This document shows positions 1 through 11,800 of a stretch of DNA of 64,000 nt, one piece after another. The stretch is taken from assembly GCA_000697355.1 (NCBI GenBank), contig JNEN01000798.1, forward strand, positions 1 to 64,000, in the 5' to 3' direction. Both the position numbers and the translations under genes were made by a program. This stretch comes from Syncephalastrum monosporum B8922. Taxonomy: Eukaryota; Mucoromycota; Mucoromycetes; Mucorales; Syncephalastraceae. The notes beneath the pieces were generated by a model, which saw nothing but the letters and a program-made list of their open reading frames with translations, was not told the DNA's origin and did not search any database. Position 1 is the stretch's first letter. The number at the start of each line of letters is the position of its first letter.

Positions 1-2072
1 ATGTTGAAGACTTTTCTCCGAAAATTCATAGTAAAAATAGAGAAAAAATTCATAGGGAAATTAGCCGTGATGTGTCTTTGTGACATCGTTATCTACATAT
101 ACCATCATACACGTCGTCCCTTTAATGACATACAGGTTTCATGTATTCGGTATCTACATACTGTATACGGTGTGTATATATGCATACACATAGAGGAAAG
201 TTTTGTAACATAATATTCACTCAATGTTCCTATCGGTGACTGGGTACGAACCCCCCGACAAAGGGATCTGGGGCCTTGAGCCCAAGCTAGTCTTCGACTC
301 GGACAGGAGACACCCGAAGAACAAGTGCAAGCTGTGATGACCTGTAGTTGCACGTGAAGGGGCTCAGCCGCAAAAGACGCAGCTTGAAGGGTTACGAATG
401 ACCGTAGCAAAGAGATCGCGAAGCTGGCTGTCTTATGGAATCATATCATGCACCGGTGGCCGATACGAATTTTTTTTATATGTTTTAGCATGTTATGAAA
501 CCATGAAGTCTGACCTATGCACTGCTCTACCAAAGGTGTACGTAACTATTATTAGCTGACATACATTGTATGGCTATATGCTATCATATCAAACGATGAC
601 TCGGCTGTAGTGATTCTCCTTATTCTTTCATCTCCCGAGTGCCATTCATCGAGATATAGAGAGAACAGATATAAATCTGCATATCTGACACGTCTTCCGT
701 GGAGCACATATGGCATCAATACCTTTTTCATGAGGACTCTGTCCCCATCGGTAAATGTGAACCGCGTGATGGAACAACAGGCCAATGGATTCTTTGAAAC
801 GCGAAATGGTAGTTGACGTCAATCCATGTCAGGGTCCTTATCTTTACGCTCTTTTTCCCATTGGTAAAACGTGGATTGCGTGATAGCTTGGTTAGCCAAT
901 GGAACCTTTGAAACTTGGAAAAAAGCTCGACGTCAATCCCTGTCAGGTCCTTATCTTTTACTTCTCCTTTCCCATTGGCACAGCCGGCCCGAGTCCTTGC
1001 ATGAATATCGATTGACACGCGCTCTTTCTCATAAAAGGTCCATTGTTTTCTCTCACGTCTACTTTTCTTCTTCTTCTTTACCCTGGTCAAGTCATCCTGC
1101 TGGCAAGTATATACGAAAGGATTCTGATTACAAGTATAAACTAATAGAAGGGCAACATAGACCACTGCGTTTCCCATAAGTCCCTCTGCCACCGGTTGCC
1201 CGCCCTCAGCTGCACCGGTGTGTATGATAGTAAGTTGTCGCGTCAAGAGTATATGGTCTTGGACAACACTAACCTCCTTCTGAATGTATACTTAGCTTGC
1301 CGTCTTCTTGCTCGCCTCTCCTCCTGTCTTCTCCGTTCGTGCCTCTTCCACCTCCTTTCCGCTTGCTGTCCTCCCATCAGAGGTTTTTTTTCCGCTTTTT
1401 CCTCTGCCCGTAAGTGAAACAGATTCAGGTCTATGCATTGAATATGAGACATTAACACACGTTCCAGTTCCACTCCTTTTTCGCTCCTCCTTTGCTCTTC
1501 TTCCTCTCCGCTTGCTCTCCTTCTCTCCTTCTTCCCGTTCGCGAGCCACTAGCCGGCTATCGGTGGCCGGGACCACCGTCAAGACTAGCCCCCAAAGACA
1601 TGTGCCTCTGCGCCAAATGTCTGCCCCACGTTCATCGGTAAGTGCTTTTGGTTGATAATATGAAACTGAGACTCAAAAATGCATTCTGCTGCACAGCCAC
1701 AGATGAGGCAGTGGCCAACACGCCGGGAGCGTGTATGACGACCCCGGTCCCGGTAGCTGGTATGTATAATAAAAATTAAGTGTAGTCCACGAGAACTAAT
1801 TTCGGAACGAAATTTCGTAGGCTAGTTAATTCGACGTTCCGTATAATATATAGAGCTTCAACAAAATAGTGGCACGATCGATACTGAAGCTGTTCATGAC
1901 ATTGGATCGTTTCCAGAAAGGACTTGGTCGATGATTTGGGTATCAATGTAAGCTTCTGTCCTCCACAGCGCGAGACAACCTGTCGCGTGCTGCGATGTCA
2001 AGAAGGATGCTTCGCTCACAATGGTCCCGATAGAGACCTATACAAAGAAGACAAATGTTGATATCCTGAAAG
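1..2072. other. Gene-poor stretch with a short tandem repeat
   Basis: No convincing coding sequence is seen on either strand. The longest open frame (minus strand, about 728-1246) is created by the diverged tandem repeat at 744-985. The rest is AT-rich or pyrimidine-rich sequence without conserved protein motifs. A possible cysteine-containing exon pair near 1588-1759 is discussed among the rejected items. Confidence 0.5.
744..985. repeat. Tandem repeat, about 113-bp unit, just over two copies
   Basis: Two diverged copies start at 744 and 857 with CCCAT(C/T)GG, and a partial third starts at 971. Shared blocks in each copy include CCAATGGA, CTTTGAAAC, GACGTCAATCC and GTCAGG followed by a CTTATCTTT tract. 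The units differ by many substitutions and by small indels (spacing 113 and 114 bp), so the duplication is old. No protein function is implied. Confidence 0.7.
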
Positions 2073-2473
2073 TCACATGCGCATACGACGCACCTTGACC
2101 ATGTATTCTTGGTCGTACATATCGATACATCTTCGAAGGAGGATGCGCTTGTCGTCTACCGTGGTAGGGTCTTTTTCGACTCTATCACGCTCGTGGTACA
2201 TCCGGTCGAGAATTGTACGGACTAAACAGCCCAGAGTTAGCCGTGGCAGTGGATTGGAAGGACAGGCTATGAAACATACGGTTCTCAATGACCTCGTGCA
2301 GACGCTCCTTGGTAGTGTCAGGATGATTAGGATCGATCTCGGTAAGGAGGGTAGCACCGTCTTGATTCGCTTTCCGCCACGCGTCGATGCTGCAAGAGGA
2401 CGGGTAAGAGTAGTGTATAGAGTGGAAGGCCTTGTTACCAAGACTTGAAGCCGAGAAAAGGTGCTTGGGTCAT
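2073..2473 (-). CDS. Small helical protein of unknown function (~97 aa)
   Basis: I do not recognise the family. Three minus-strand exons join in frame. Exon 1 runs from the ATG at 2473 to a GTAACA donor. Exon 2 begins after a CTTGCAG acceptor and ends at a GTATGT donor. Exon 3 begins after CTGTTTAG and ends with TGA at 2073-2075. The product begins MTQAPFLGFKSC. It is rich in charged residues with heptad-like spacing (for example TKERLHEVIENL and LLRRCIDMYDQEYMVKV), so it is probably all alpha-helical, like many small subunits of nuclear complexes. It has no signal peptide and no membrane segment. It diverges from the SulP gene across 238 bp, with a T-rich tract and CAG just upstream of the ATG that could be a 5'UTR intron. 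The clean splicing across two introns is the main evidence that it is real. Confidence 0.6.
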
Positions 2474-2711
2474 GGCATTCGACGTGTCTGAAACACAAAG
2501 AAAAAAAAAAAAAAAGCAGCTGTCAAACACACAATTCAGGAAGTTTGGCTCCGCTTCCGTTCTCTATCGTGGTTTGCTTTCTGGGCCCATTCGGTTGGCT
2601 TTTCTTGCTTTATTTTCTCCCTCCCTTCCTTTCTTCCTTCCCGTCTTTCTCTCTCCTGTTCTGCTCCGCCCGGCCCAGCCCGGCACGTATCTCTGTCCTG
2701 CTCAGCCCACA

Positions 2712-5700
2712 ATGGCCCACGACCGGCCGCATTCCTACGTGGCCAACTCGCCGACCATGCCCTCCCAGGCGCCATTCCCACTCGACTCTGCCACGTCTCC
2801 GTCCTCTTCCTTCAAGCAACGACGCGCCTCACGCGACTTGCCTTCTCGCTCGTTCTATGCGTCGGCTATTCCGGGCGAAACAAGTAATTGGCCCCACTGA
2901 TAGAAGGAGAAAAAACCACCAATGGGTGTGGGTTGTACTGACCAGCCTCGGTGTGTTTGTTTTGTGTAGGCACCGAAGCGCATTACTCCGCTTCGACCGA
3001 TTCCATCCGCGCCCATTCACTTGCTCTCAAACAGGCGGACGTGAACCCTTCGCTTAGGACCCATCCAAGCCATCACGATAGCACCTACTTTGCCAGGTCT
3101 GCCAATATCAGCAGCATTAGCAATGGCAATAGCAATAGCAATAGCAATCACCATCTCGTCTCCCCACCGTCGACGGCGCCCAGCAGCAATCTGTCCTACC
3201 TCTTGCAGAACAAGAATTATCCTCCTCCTCCTCTTCCTCCCCCTGTCTCGTCTTCGCCGCCTCCTGCGCCCCCCGCCTCGGCTCCGGCCCAACTCCCACT
3301 TCACGACGAGACACGCCCTTTGCTCGAGCAGACTGACACCCTCTCCACCCAGTACCATTCCATCGAATCCAACCATGCTTCGCCCCCCGCCCATCTGCAC
3401 TACAGCTATCATCCGCATTACACCGCCTATCACCCCGCCACCCTGTCTCACGATTATACCACGGACGCGGACCACTCGCCCTTAAGCACCCCAAAGAAGC
3501 CCACCCTTTGCTTCTTTCCTCTCGCTCAAAACCCTCTTCGGTGCATACCTGCCGTCATACTGGGCCTCTTGCTCAATCTGCTCGACGCAATTTCGTATGG
3601 TATGAAGTCATCGCTGACTGCCGACTTCTCGCTGTGTAACACCTGTCTGATTAGGTCTTATCACCTTTCCTCTCAACAATCCTATCTTTGCAAGCTTTGG
3701 TCCGGATGGTATATCCATGTTTTTTGTGAGGTATGTCCGCCTTGTCACTGTCCCCCCTTCCCAATTGTAGCCTGTTCCTCAACTGGTGTGCGCAGCTGCA
3801 TCGTATCCCAGCTCGTCTATTCCTGTGGTGGCAGCGTTTTCGCCGGTGGCAATGGAAGGTACCACACACCGTTATTATTTGCTATGGTAATTTGATACTT
3901 ATTTTGCTCTGGATACCGTTAGTATGATGATCGAAGGTGAGATAATGACATCCATGGACGATACAGAATGACGAGACTCATGCGTGCCTCTGTCATCGAT
4001 TCCCTCTCTCCTGTTTATCAATGGACTCATTAAAGTGGTTCCATTTTTGCATTCCATGTGAGTGACGCAATCATTGTCGGAGCATGACTCCCGGTATCTT
4101 ATCAGTTGCCCTGTGTTTTAGTGCTCAGCAGATTGTGAATTCGGTCGGCTCAGATCAGCCAGACGCTGTCATCGCGTCCACGGTCGTGGCCTTTGCTCTC
4201 AGCAGCATCCTCACTGGCATCGCTTTTTTTCTGCTGGGCGCCCTCAATCTGGGATCCCTGATTGGTTTCTTTCCACGCCATATCCTGGTAGGCACCATCG
4301 GCGGTGTGGGCTGGTTCCTCATCACGACTGGTATCGAAGTGTCCGGTCGGCTTGACGAGAACTTGGCTTACACCTTACCCATGCTCCGCAAAATCTTTCT
4401 GGATACCCATACTCTGTCTCGATGGCTTACTGCCTTGGCCGCCGCTCTCCTCCTGCGTGCCCTGCAAGCTCGCGTCAAGAGCCCGCTCCTCGTACCTGCT
4501 TTCTTCATGGTGTTGCCTTTGACGTTCTACCTCCTTGTCCTTGTCTGCCGACTCGACATCAATCACGTGCGCGATGCAGGCTGGATCTTTCCTTTGGTCG
4601 AAAGTGATCAGCCGTTTTGGCATTTTTACACGTACTACGACTTTACCCAGGTCGACTGGGCCGCTGTAGTCAAGACATTACCAGCTATGCTTGCACTCAC
4701 TTTTTTTGGTAAGCAACCTATCTCTGAGACAGACCGATGTCCACGCGCGCGCGCGCGTGTGTGTGTGTGTGTGTGCATTCCTGATGGCGACGTGTTCTTG
4801 CAGGTGTCCTTCACGTGCCCATCAACGTTCCAGCGTTGGGTGTATCGACAAACAAGGATGATGTCGACGTCAACCGCGAACTGGTCGCCCACGGTATATC
4901 GAACGCGCTCTCAGGGCTCCTGGGTTCGGTGCAAAGTACGTCCACCCTGTCGTTTGATCGGGCATCGCAGCATACTCACTGAATCTATGTTATTACAGAC
5001 TACCTCGTTTACACAAATAGCCTTCTTTTTATCCGCACGGGTGGAGACTCACGCGTGGCAGGCATCATGCTCGCGGCTGCCACCGCTGCCCTTTGGATGG
5101 TCGGACCATGGATTGTCGGCTACATACCTGTACTCGTTGTCGGCAGTCTCATCTTCCATCTGGGTATCGATCTCCTCAAGGAAGCCCTCGTCGACACCTG
5201 GCACAGCGTCCACTATCTCGAGTACATCACGATCTGTGCCATCATCACTTGCATGGCGACCCTTGGCTTCGTGGAAGGCATCCTCGTCGGCATCGTCATG
5301 GCATGTGTGTTCTTTGTGATGCAGAACGCACGCCGTGGCGAGGTCATTCGCGTCATGCACACCGGCCAAGAGATGCGATCCACCGTGCGACGCCCCTACC
5401 GGCAGCTCAAATTCCTGAAACACGTCGGAAGCCAGACACAGGTGATCAAGCTCCAGGGCTTCCTCTTTTTTGGTACAATCAATCAAGTGGAGCGTGCGAT
5501 CCGCGACTTGCTCGACGAAAGAGCCTGGAACCTCAGCCCGATCCGGTTCTTGCTCCTGGATCTTCAACTCGTGCAAGGCCTGGACTTTAGTGCCGCCGAA
5601 GCTTTTGTGCGCATCCGACGCCTCCTTCAGACCCGCGAGGTGTACATGGGCCTCTGCAACGCTGCACCGGATTCCGATGTGAGCAAGGCCCTGCGGAAAG

Positions 5701-6562
5701 CCGGCATGTGGATCGAGAAAGACGACGACGTGAGTGACCTGCAATGCTTTGAGTTTCTCAACGACGCGCTGGAATGGTGCGAGAACATGCTCCTCCAGAG
5801 TTATTACGCTGAGACGCCACAACCGTCATCGAGGGTACCCTGTAAGTTTGTTTCCTCGCTATCCTGGATTATTCTGCCCTCTAGCTCACCGTAGATCGTC
5901 ATCACAGCTCCCATCAAGGCGGATCGTCACAGACAGGACGTCGCTGGCTGCATTGCGTCCCCACGACATAGGATGCTCGACAAGGCCATCCAGGAACTCA
6001 CACCATGTAATACAGACGATAGAACACACGAAATGGCTCATTCCCTAACTTACACATGATAGTGGAAGCGCCATCCCACGCATTGACGCAATCGAGCAGC
6101 AACCTGTCTCAACCGATGTGTGTCCTTATGAATGCCTTTAGCGACCTGAACACACAGGTGCCCGTCGACTTTTACCATAAACTCGCGCAGTACTTTGAAC
6201 GCGCGACGTACACACGAGGCCAGGCCATCTGGCGTGAAGGCGAGCCATGTGAATTTTTGATCGTGCTTGAACAAGGTGCCTTGCGCAGCGTCATGGATCT
6301 CGGCCGCGAGAAACAGGCCTTGATTGAAAATATCTTGCCCTCCACCATCGTAGGCGAGCTGGGACTCTTGACCGCGAGCCAGCATCGCACGCGTTCACTC
6401 GTCGCGGAGGAAGACTCGGTGATTTGGAAGCTCACACGGTCTGCCTTTGAAGAAATGCTGCAAGCCGACCCTGCGATGGCCAACGAGTTCATGCTGTCTA
6501 CCCTCCACTTTTCCTCGGAGCGATTGGATATCATGACACGTTATGCATTCCAACTCCATTAA
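2712..6562 (+). CDS. SulP/SLC26-family vacuolar transporter with STAS and cyclic-nucleotide-binding-like domains (Vsb1/YGR125W type)
   Basis: A multi-exon gene encoding about 1,060 residues. The N-terminal ~270 residues are a Ser/Asn/Pro-rich cytosolic region. The SulP membrane core follows, with recognisable segments such as GPDGISMFFV, SQLVYSCGG and SDQPDAVIASTVVAFALSS. A STAS domain follows (VIKLQGFLFFGTINQ; LLLDLQLVQGLDFSAAEAF). The C-terminus is a cNMP-binding-like domain (GQAIWREGEPCEFLIVLEQG; IVGELGLLTASQHRTRS). This order matches yeast Ygr125w/Vsb1, which is known to be needed for vacuolar storage of basic amino acids; transport of a basic amino acid or an anion here is inference. HDETRPLLE contains an ExxxLL acidic dileucine signal, which fits vacuolar sorting. 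Exon 1 is 2712-2883, and the next exon starts at 2970. A (GT)n tract lies in the intron at 4752-4775. Start chosen as the first ATG of the only open 5' exon. Confidence 0.88.
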
Positions 6563-7248
6563 AATCATGTGTAAATAGTACATGCACTCATGTAAAATTA
6601 CTTGCTTTCCCAAACACACACACACACACAACCTAATACTAGCTTTCGCTATCATCCACAAGAGTGATACTCTTCAGATACAATCGAGCGCAAAAGGTCT
6701 TGACGATACGTATGGTCACGTAGGCTAATTATATAGCGATGCTCGGCAATTGTTTGCATGAAGGAGGTCTGTTCTAGCGACCTATTCGAGGCATATTGCA
6801 GAAAATCCAAAAAAAAAAAACTTTACTTGTCCAATTTACTTACGCTGGGACAGAGGAGGCTGGGTCCTGTTAGTCTATGGGTTTGCTCTTGGAAGGCAAC
6901 ATAATGGCCAGGGGTGGCTCTTGGGACATACATTGACATGTGGCAACAAGGCCCGCCAGTGAAATCGAGATTATGTATCGCAATAGCCAATACATCGCCG
7001 AGCACTCCTGTACGTGAGTAGGTCTTGTCAAAAACGTTCGCAACCCATACTATTGATTATCCTTGTCGCGCCTATGGAGGCGCAGGAAGGGAGTGGCCCC
7101 TAGTCCCCGAACGTAGTGACACGGAATAATCCGATTTTCTTTTCTTTCTGTTAGAATATGGCTTTTTGTCTAAAAAAAAGATGTCGTCTATGCAAGTATA
7201 TATATGTATATGTGTATTTTACAACAAATTTTATGAATTTGTGCAGGC
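6563..7248. other. Intergenic region between convergent genes
   Basis: This is the shared 3' flank of the SulP-type transporter gene (plus) and the dehydratase gene (minus). It holds a short CA repeat at about 6615-6629, an A10 run near 6811 and A/T-rich 3'UTR-like sequence. No gene seen. Confidence 0.6.
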
Positions 7249-8719
7249 TCAGCTAGAGAGAGCATTGTTGATATCGGTCGATGACGTTGGATCATCCAGG
7301 TTTACGTCGCGGACATTCGTGAGCGAGTTGTCCATCTTTAAAAAGACCTCGCTACCACTTTTGACGACCACAGGTGGGCTCGTGTACTTTTTGCGATACT
7401 CATCGAGATGTTCCAGGCTAATGTCAGAGCCGCCCGTGACAAGGACAACGACGTCGCTTGCGGATGAGAGTGAAGGGAGGATGTCGCGGATGATTTGTGT
7501 GTAGCAGAGTGACAAGCCTGCGCCTGCGGCTGCCTCGACGAGCATTTTGTTGTCCTCTGTAACACAAACGCGCGCGTCAGGAACAAGGTTTGCTTATCCA
7601 AACTATTTCTCTTTTTTTTTTTTTTTTTTCTTTTATCCTTTTGACTTGCCTGCAAAGAGACGAACCGCGTCCGCTGCCATAGGGTCACTGACCGCAAAAG
7701 GGACAACGGGATGAGCCAAGCTCAGTTCAAGTGATTTGGAGCTCACGGACTTGGCAGCCAGACTGGAAGCGATGGTGGATGTTTTGGGAAGTGTCACGAG
7801 TTTGCCAGCGACGACGGATGCTTGGAACGCGTTGCTTCCATGGGTCTCGACCGCAATGACCGGGACCTGTTTCCAGCCGATGGCCTGCAAACCCATGATG
7901 ACACCGTTGAGGAGTCCACCTCCTCCGACCGGGCAGACAATGGCGGACGGAGGGTCGTCGTGCAGCTGTGACTTGAGCTCATGGATGATGGACGAGTGAC
8001 CCTTCCAGATATGGTTGTGATCTGCGGCTGGTACATAGATACTTTGGACTTTGGGTTAAGCCAGGGTCGAAAAGAAAGGAAAAGAAAAAACAAAACGCGT
8101 TGAGTTTACCCATTTCGTCGTATGAGCTTTCGAGCATGCTGCTCAGCAACCATCCAGTCCTATGATAACACGCGTGAATGCACGGTCGGGTAAGTGTGCG
8201 CATCGAAGGCACTTACGTCTCCAAAGACGATCAGCTGAGAGCCATCGGTGCGAATCGCTTCACATATCCGTTCGGAGGTACCCTTCGGGACGACAATGAT
8301 GGCTTCCACGCCAAGCTGACGCGCGCAATACGAGACAGCCAAGGTGGTGTTGAGTCCTGCTCCACATATAAATTGAATGCCTGTGCCTCTGGTTTTGACG
8401 GTTTGGTAGCAAAAGTGCCCGATGCCCCTGCGCTCGTGTGTAAGTCTACGTATGCGTTGCCGCCGCGGCGTCGAACTTGCCTCATTTTCACCGATCCCGA
8501 GGGTTGAATATTTTCAAGCTTGAAAAAGACATTGCTTTGGAAGGGGCGGTAGATGAGCGACAAGTGTTTTTCCGGTGTAGCAAAGAACGGACGAAAAAAA
8601 AGAGGATCGTACCAGTTGAGCTTAATGCTGAGGGCGGGAGAGTGAAGTAAAGGGGTGGCTACGTGGAGTGATTGCAATGGACCGAAGGGCTGATTCTCTT
8701 CATCGGACGAATCTTCCAT
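7249..8719 (-). CDS. PLP-dependent L-serine/L-threonine dehydratase (SDS/CHA1 type)
   Basis: The family deaminates L-serine to pyruvate and L-threonine to 2-oxobutyrate in amino-acid catabolism. Exon 1 starts at ATG 8719 (MEDSSDEENQPFGPLQSLHV) and contains the Schiff-base motif as PSGSVKMRG, where the usual motif is S-F-K-x-R-G; the Lys is kept. Later exons hold the substrate loop (IICGAGL-like, ending in AVSYCARQLGVEAIIVVPKG), the HIWKGHSS segment, the phosphate-binding tetraglycine loop (CPVGGGGLLNGV) and the C-terminal cofactor-pocket motif VLVTGGSDIS. The segment LVEAAAGAGLSL also matches the SDS family. A ~40-residue tail extends beyond the usual end. Length is about 400 residues. A serine racemase-type activity cannot be excluded because the two families share these motifs, but the C-terminal half is closest to SDS. 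It diverges from FANCD2. Confidence 0.85.
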
Positions 8720-8865
8720 CCTTTGTATCAATGGACTGGAAACAGCAGAATGAGGCAAGAGGAAGAAATAAGAAAAGGGGAAGCGCGTCCAATAAATTTT
8801 GCGCGTCCATTTTCTTTTCGCGCCAGACGCGTTTCCTCCTGCCCCTCCCACTTTCACGGAAGCTC
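8720..8865. promoter_or_regulatory. Divergent promoter with E2F-like and MCB-like sites
   Basis: Only 146 bp separate the dehydratase ATG (minus) from the assigned FANCD2 ATG (plus). Within it are CCAAT at 8789-8793, GCGCGTCC twice (8783-8790 and 8801-8808), an E2F-like TTTTCGCGCC at 8815-8824 and an MluI-type ACGCGT (MCB) at 8827-8832, only 34 bp from the FANCD2 start. In fungi and animals these elements drive G1/S expression of replication and repair genes, which suits FANCD2. Function is inferred from motif and position only. Confidence 0.5.
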
Positions 8866-11800
8866 ATGTCCTTACTTGAGTTGGTGCAAGACGCCGGCTG
8901 CTCTCTTGACTCGGACAGAGTTACTCTTTGTATGTCTGCTTCTGTGTCTCTCCTCTTTAATCCCATGCTTATACTGGTCGGAATGAATAGCAACTGAGCC
9001 GGCTCTGCTCAGGAGAGACCTGTCGCGTCGCATTCGCTCGGACGCCCGATTTCCAAACCACCTAAGCGATCTCGTCGAGAGTCTGACAGACTACCTCCAG
9101 GATGTCGAGTGTTTTCGTAAATGTCTTTTACCATGCACCTACGTTGGCAGCGACAGCAGTAAAAGGTTGACTTCTTTCATTGTGTTGTCGAGATCACTGT
9201 TGTTGACCCTGCCTCGATTTTATTCTATCAGAAATCAGGACAGCCTTATTCGTATCCTTCTCAGTGTCGACGCTATTCAGCCGCACATGATCACCTATAT
9301 CCTCGAACGATTGCCCGAATTTTACGACGAACTTGAAAACGAGTATGTGTTTCGCCTCAACGTCCCATATAATCTGACTTATTTTGACGGGTTTGTTCGT
9401 TGTGTCTCGCTAGCCAATCGAGCTCATGCACCGCACGCTTGATCCTCCACCAGTTGCGCTGGTCAGAGCATATCGTCGAACCCCACAAACTATCAGAAAA
9501 GCTGATTGAGGTAAAACCCACAAATTATCAATGAAACAGTTGCACTTACTTTGTGCCATCCTATGACCAGATCATCGAGATTACGCCGACTGTCATTCAA
9601 CACGAGCTGATCACCTCTTTACCAGATATCATCACAGATCCTATGCACAAGGTAAAATCTGTCCATTCCAAGTAAGGTCGTAGAGGTTTACTGATCGCAT
9701 ATCTAGTCGATCGCCACATATCTCAAGGAACTCATGAACGAGAAATCCGAATTAACAGTTCACATCCTGGATACACTCTCGAACCTGACGTTAAATCCCG
9801 ATAGCTTGGTATGTCCTTAGATGTGTAGCTGGCATCGTCTAAACTTATGCTGCGTAGGATGAGCTTCGCGAGACTGTGCTTGAACGTCTCGAGTCTGCAG
9901 AGCTGGATGACTTGGCGATCATTGTCAAATTCTTGTTGCAAACAAGCACTTCACATTCAATTGATTTCGTAAGTCATTCTCTGGGGATACATAAACGTAA
10001 AACAGCAAAGCAGCAAAGCATCTCACTCAGAACGACAGGTGATTCTTGGTATCCGTAACAAGCTTGATTTTCGATCCCTGGGCACGGCACCGATCGACGC
10101 CAGCAGACATAGTCAAGATCTTCGCCAAAATACACCAGAAGCTTTAATTTTGGGTACGCATCATTTTTATTATGTCCACACATCAGTAAGCTTATACGCC
10201 CAGTCAGAATCTATCAAAACCGGTCTTCAGTTCCACAAATTTGTCTGTGACGCTTGGATCAAGTCTCTGGTGGCGCTGACCGATTCTGTACGTGACATGC
10301 CTTTTCTCTCTTGTATACTCATCCATTTCTCTTTTGTTTCCCCTTCAGGAAGCGCATCATGTCATTGATGTGGTCGTCCTCTTCATTCTGCATTCCATGA
10401 CGTCCATGAAGAAGAAAATCGACCAAATCTTTCGCAAAAAGGTGGCAGCCGGCTTGATACGGCCGGCCTTGATTGACGAAACCGTCCAGTGTCACGCGGT
10501 CGGTCTGACGAGCTACTGGGCCACTCTTTTAAGTCTTGCCGAGAATCTTTTACGTGGCAGTCTGCAGCAACCCACTCTGGCCCCAGTGGCCAATGCGCTC
10601 TACACCGCTGTATTCAAGGCGAGCGATGCATACTACCGTCAGGTATGTTTGTGACACGAGACCGTATGCATTTGTTTGATGGACACCATAATAGGAAGTC
10701 GTCGGTGCGCTCGTGACACATGTGGGCAGTGGGCAATCGATGGAGATGGATACGGCCTTGGACTGCTTGCTTTCACTTTCCCGACACGATGTCAACGCGA
10801 TGGTGACCTATGGCGTCTTCATTAAAGGCATCCTCGACTATCTGGATAACCTCTCCCTATCTCAGATTCGGACGCTTTTCACCGTTTACGGTCTCCTCGC
10901 TCTCGCCGTAAGCGAATAGCCCTTTAGAAAATTACAATGTGCTCATCGTCTTTTCAGCCCAGCGCACACATGGCCAGCGGCACAGCCGCCAATCTCTGGT
11001 CCGATATTATGATTATTATCCGAAAACAACTCGCCAATCCACGGGACAAGTACAAGAAAATCGGCGTGGTCGGATCTCTCGCCGCTGTCAGCATCCTGGC
11101 ATCCCAGGAGCTGCACAAACAGGATAGCGCAAGTGAACTGATGGGTCAAGGTAAGCAAAAGAAAGGCCAGAAAAAACTGGGAATCGCACTTATGGTGTTT
11201 TCTTTTTTCTTTCAGGTAGCAGCAGTCAGGCGCCGCTGCGAGCTTACTCGGAGCCTCTCTTGCAACAGGCGCGTCAAATGATCGAGCTCATCACGCGTCA
11301 TTGTCAAGAACAACCGGTAAGTCCAATGGCCATCGAAGATCGCTCTCTGATCGGGTTTAATCTTCTTCTTAGATATGCATCACACTCATGTACGATGAAC
11401 TCGCACACATGATGGCACACTGCGATATGGTGCTTCCGTTCCAAGAATGGGTGTGTGAAACGCTCACAGGCGACTTTGGCGATCAATATGTGGTGGCGAT
11501 GGACGAGGCAGAAACGATCGTAGGAAGCGCATCTCAGGCCTCCCGTGTGACACTTAAACCGCAGGTCAAGTATCATTTGGATGGACAGGTAAGACGCGAG
11601 AAAAATACATGGATGGGCACGGTAGCTTATGCAAAATGCATCGCAGGATGGATCCATCGTCCTCCGGCTTTACGACATGGTGTACAATGTCGGCGACAAA
11701 AAGAAACACAAGAGCGTCGCACCGTTTTGCGCCATCTTTGGTCTCTTGCAAGCCTCCCAAAAGCGCCTCTATGATGGAAGTCTCGAGGAAATTGATGGTC

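Noticed and set aside
240..300. tRNA B-box-like GGTTCGTACC on the minus strand
   Set aside because: T-loop position 58 is not A, and no acceptor or D-arm pairing is visible.
728..1246. 172-codon minus-strand frame with internal similarity
   Set aside because: The similarity comes from the 113-bp DNA repeat, no ATG start or domain; not a gene.
1588..1759. Possible Cys-containing exon pair (KTCASAPNVCPTF / ATDEAVANTPGACMTT) with good GTAAGT and GTATGT donors
   Set aside because: No upstream start or signal-peptide exon and no downstream exon in frame could be found; may be chance.
5049..5822. 257-codon minus-strand open frame
   Set aside because: Antisense of the SulP STAS region; composition (His/Val-rich) and lack of motifs show it is a shadow.
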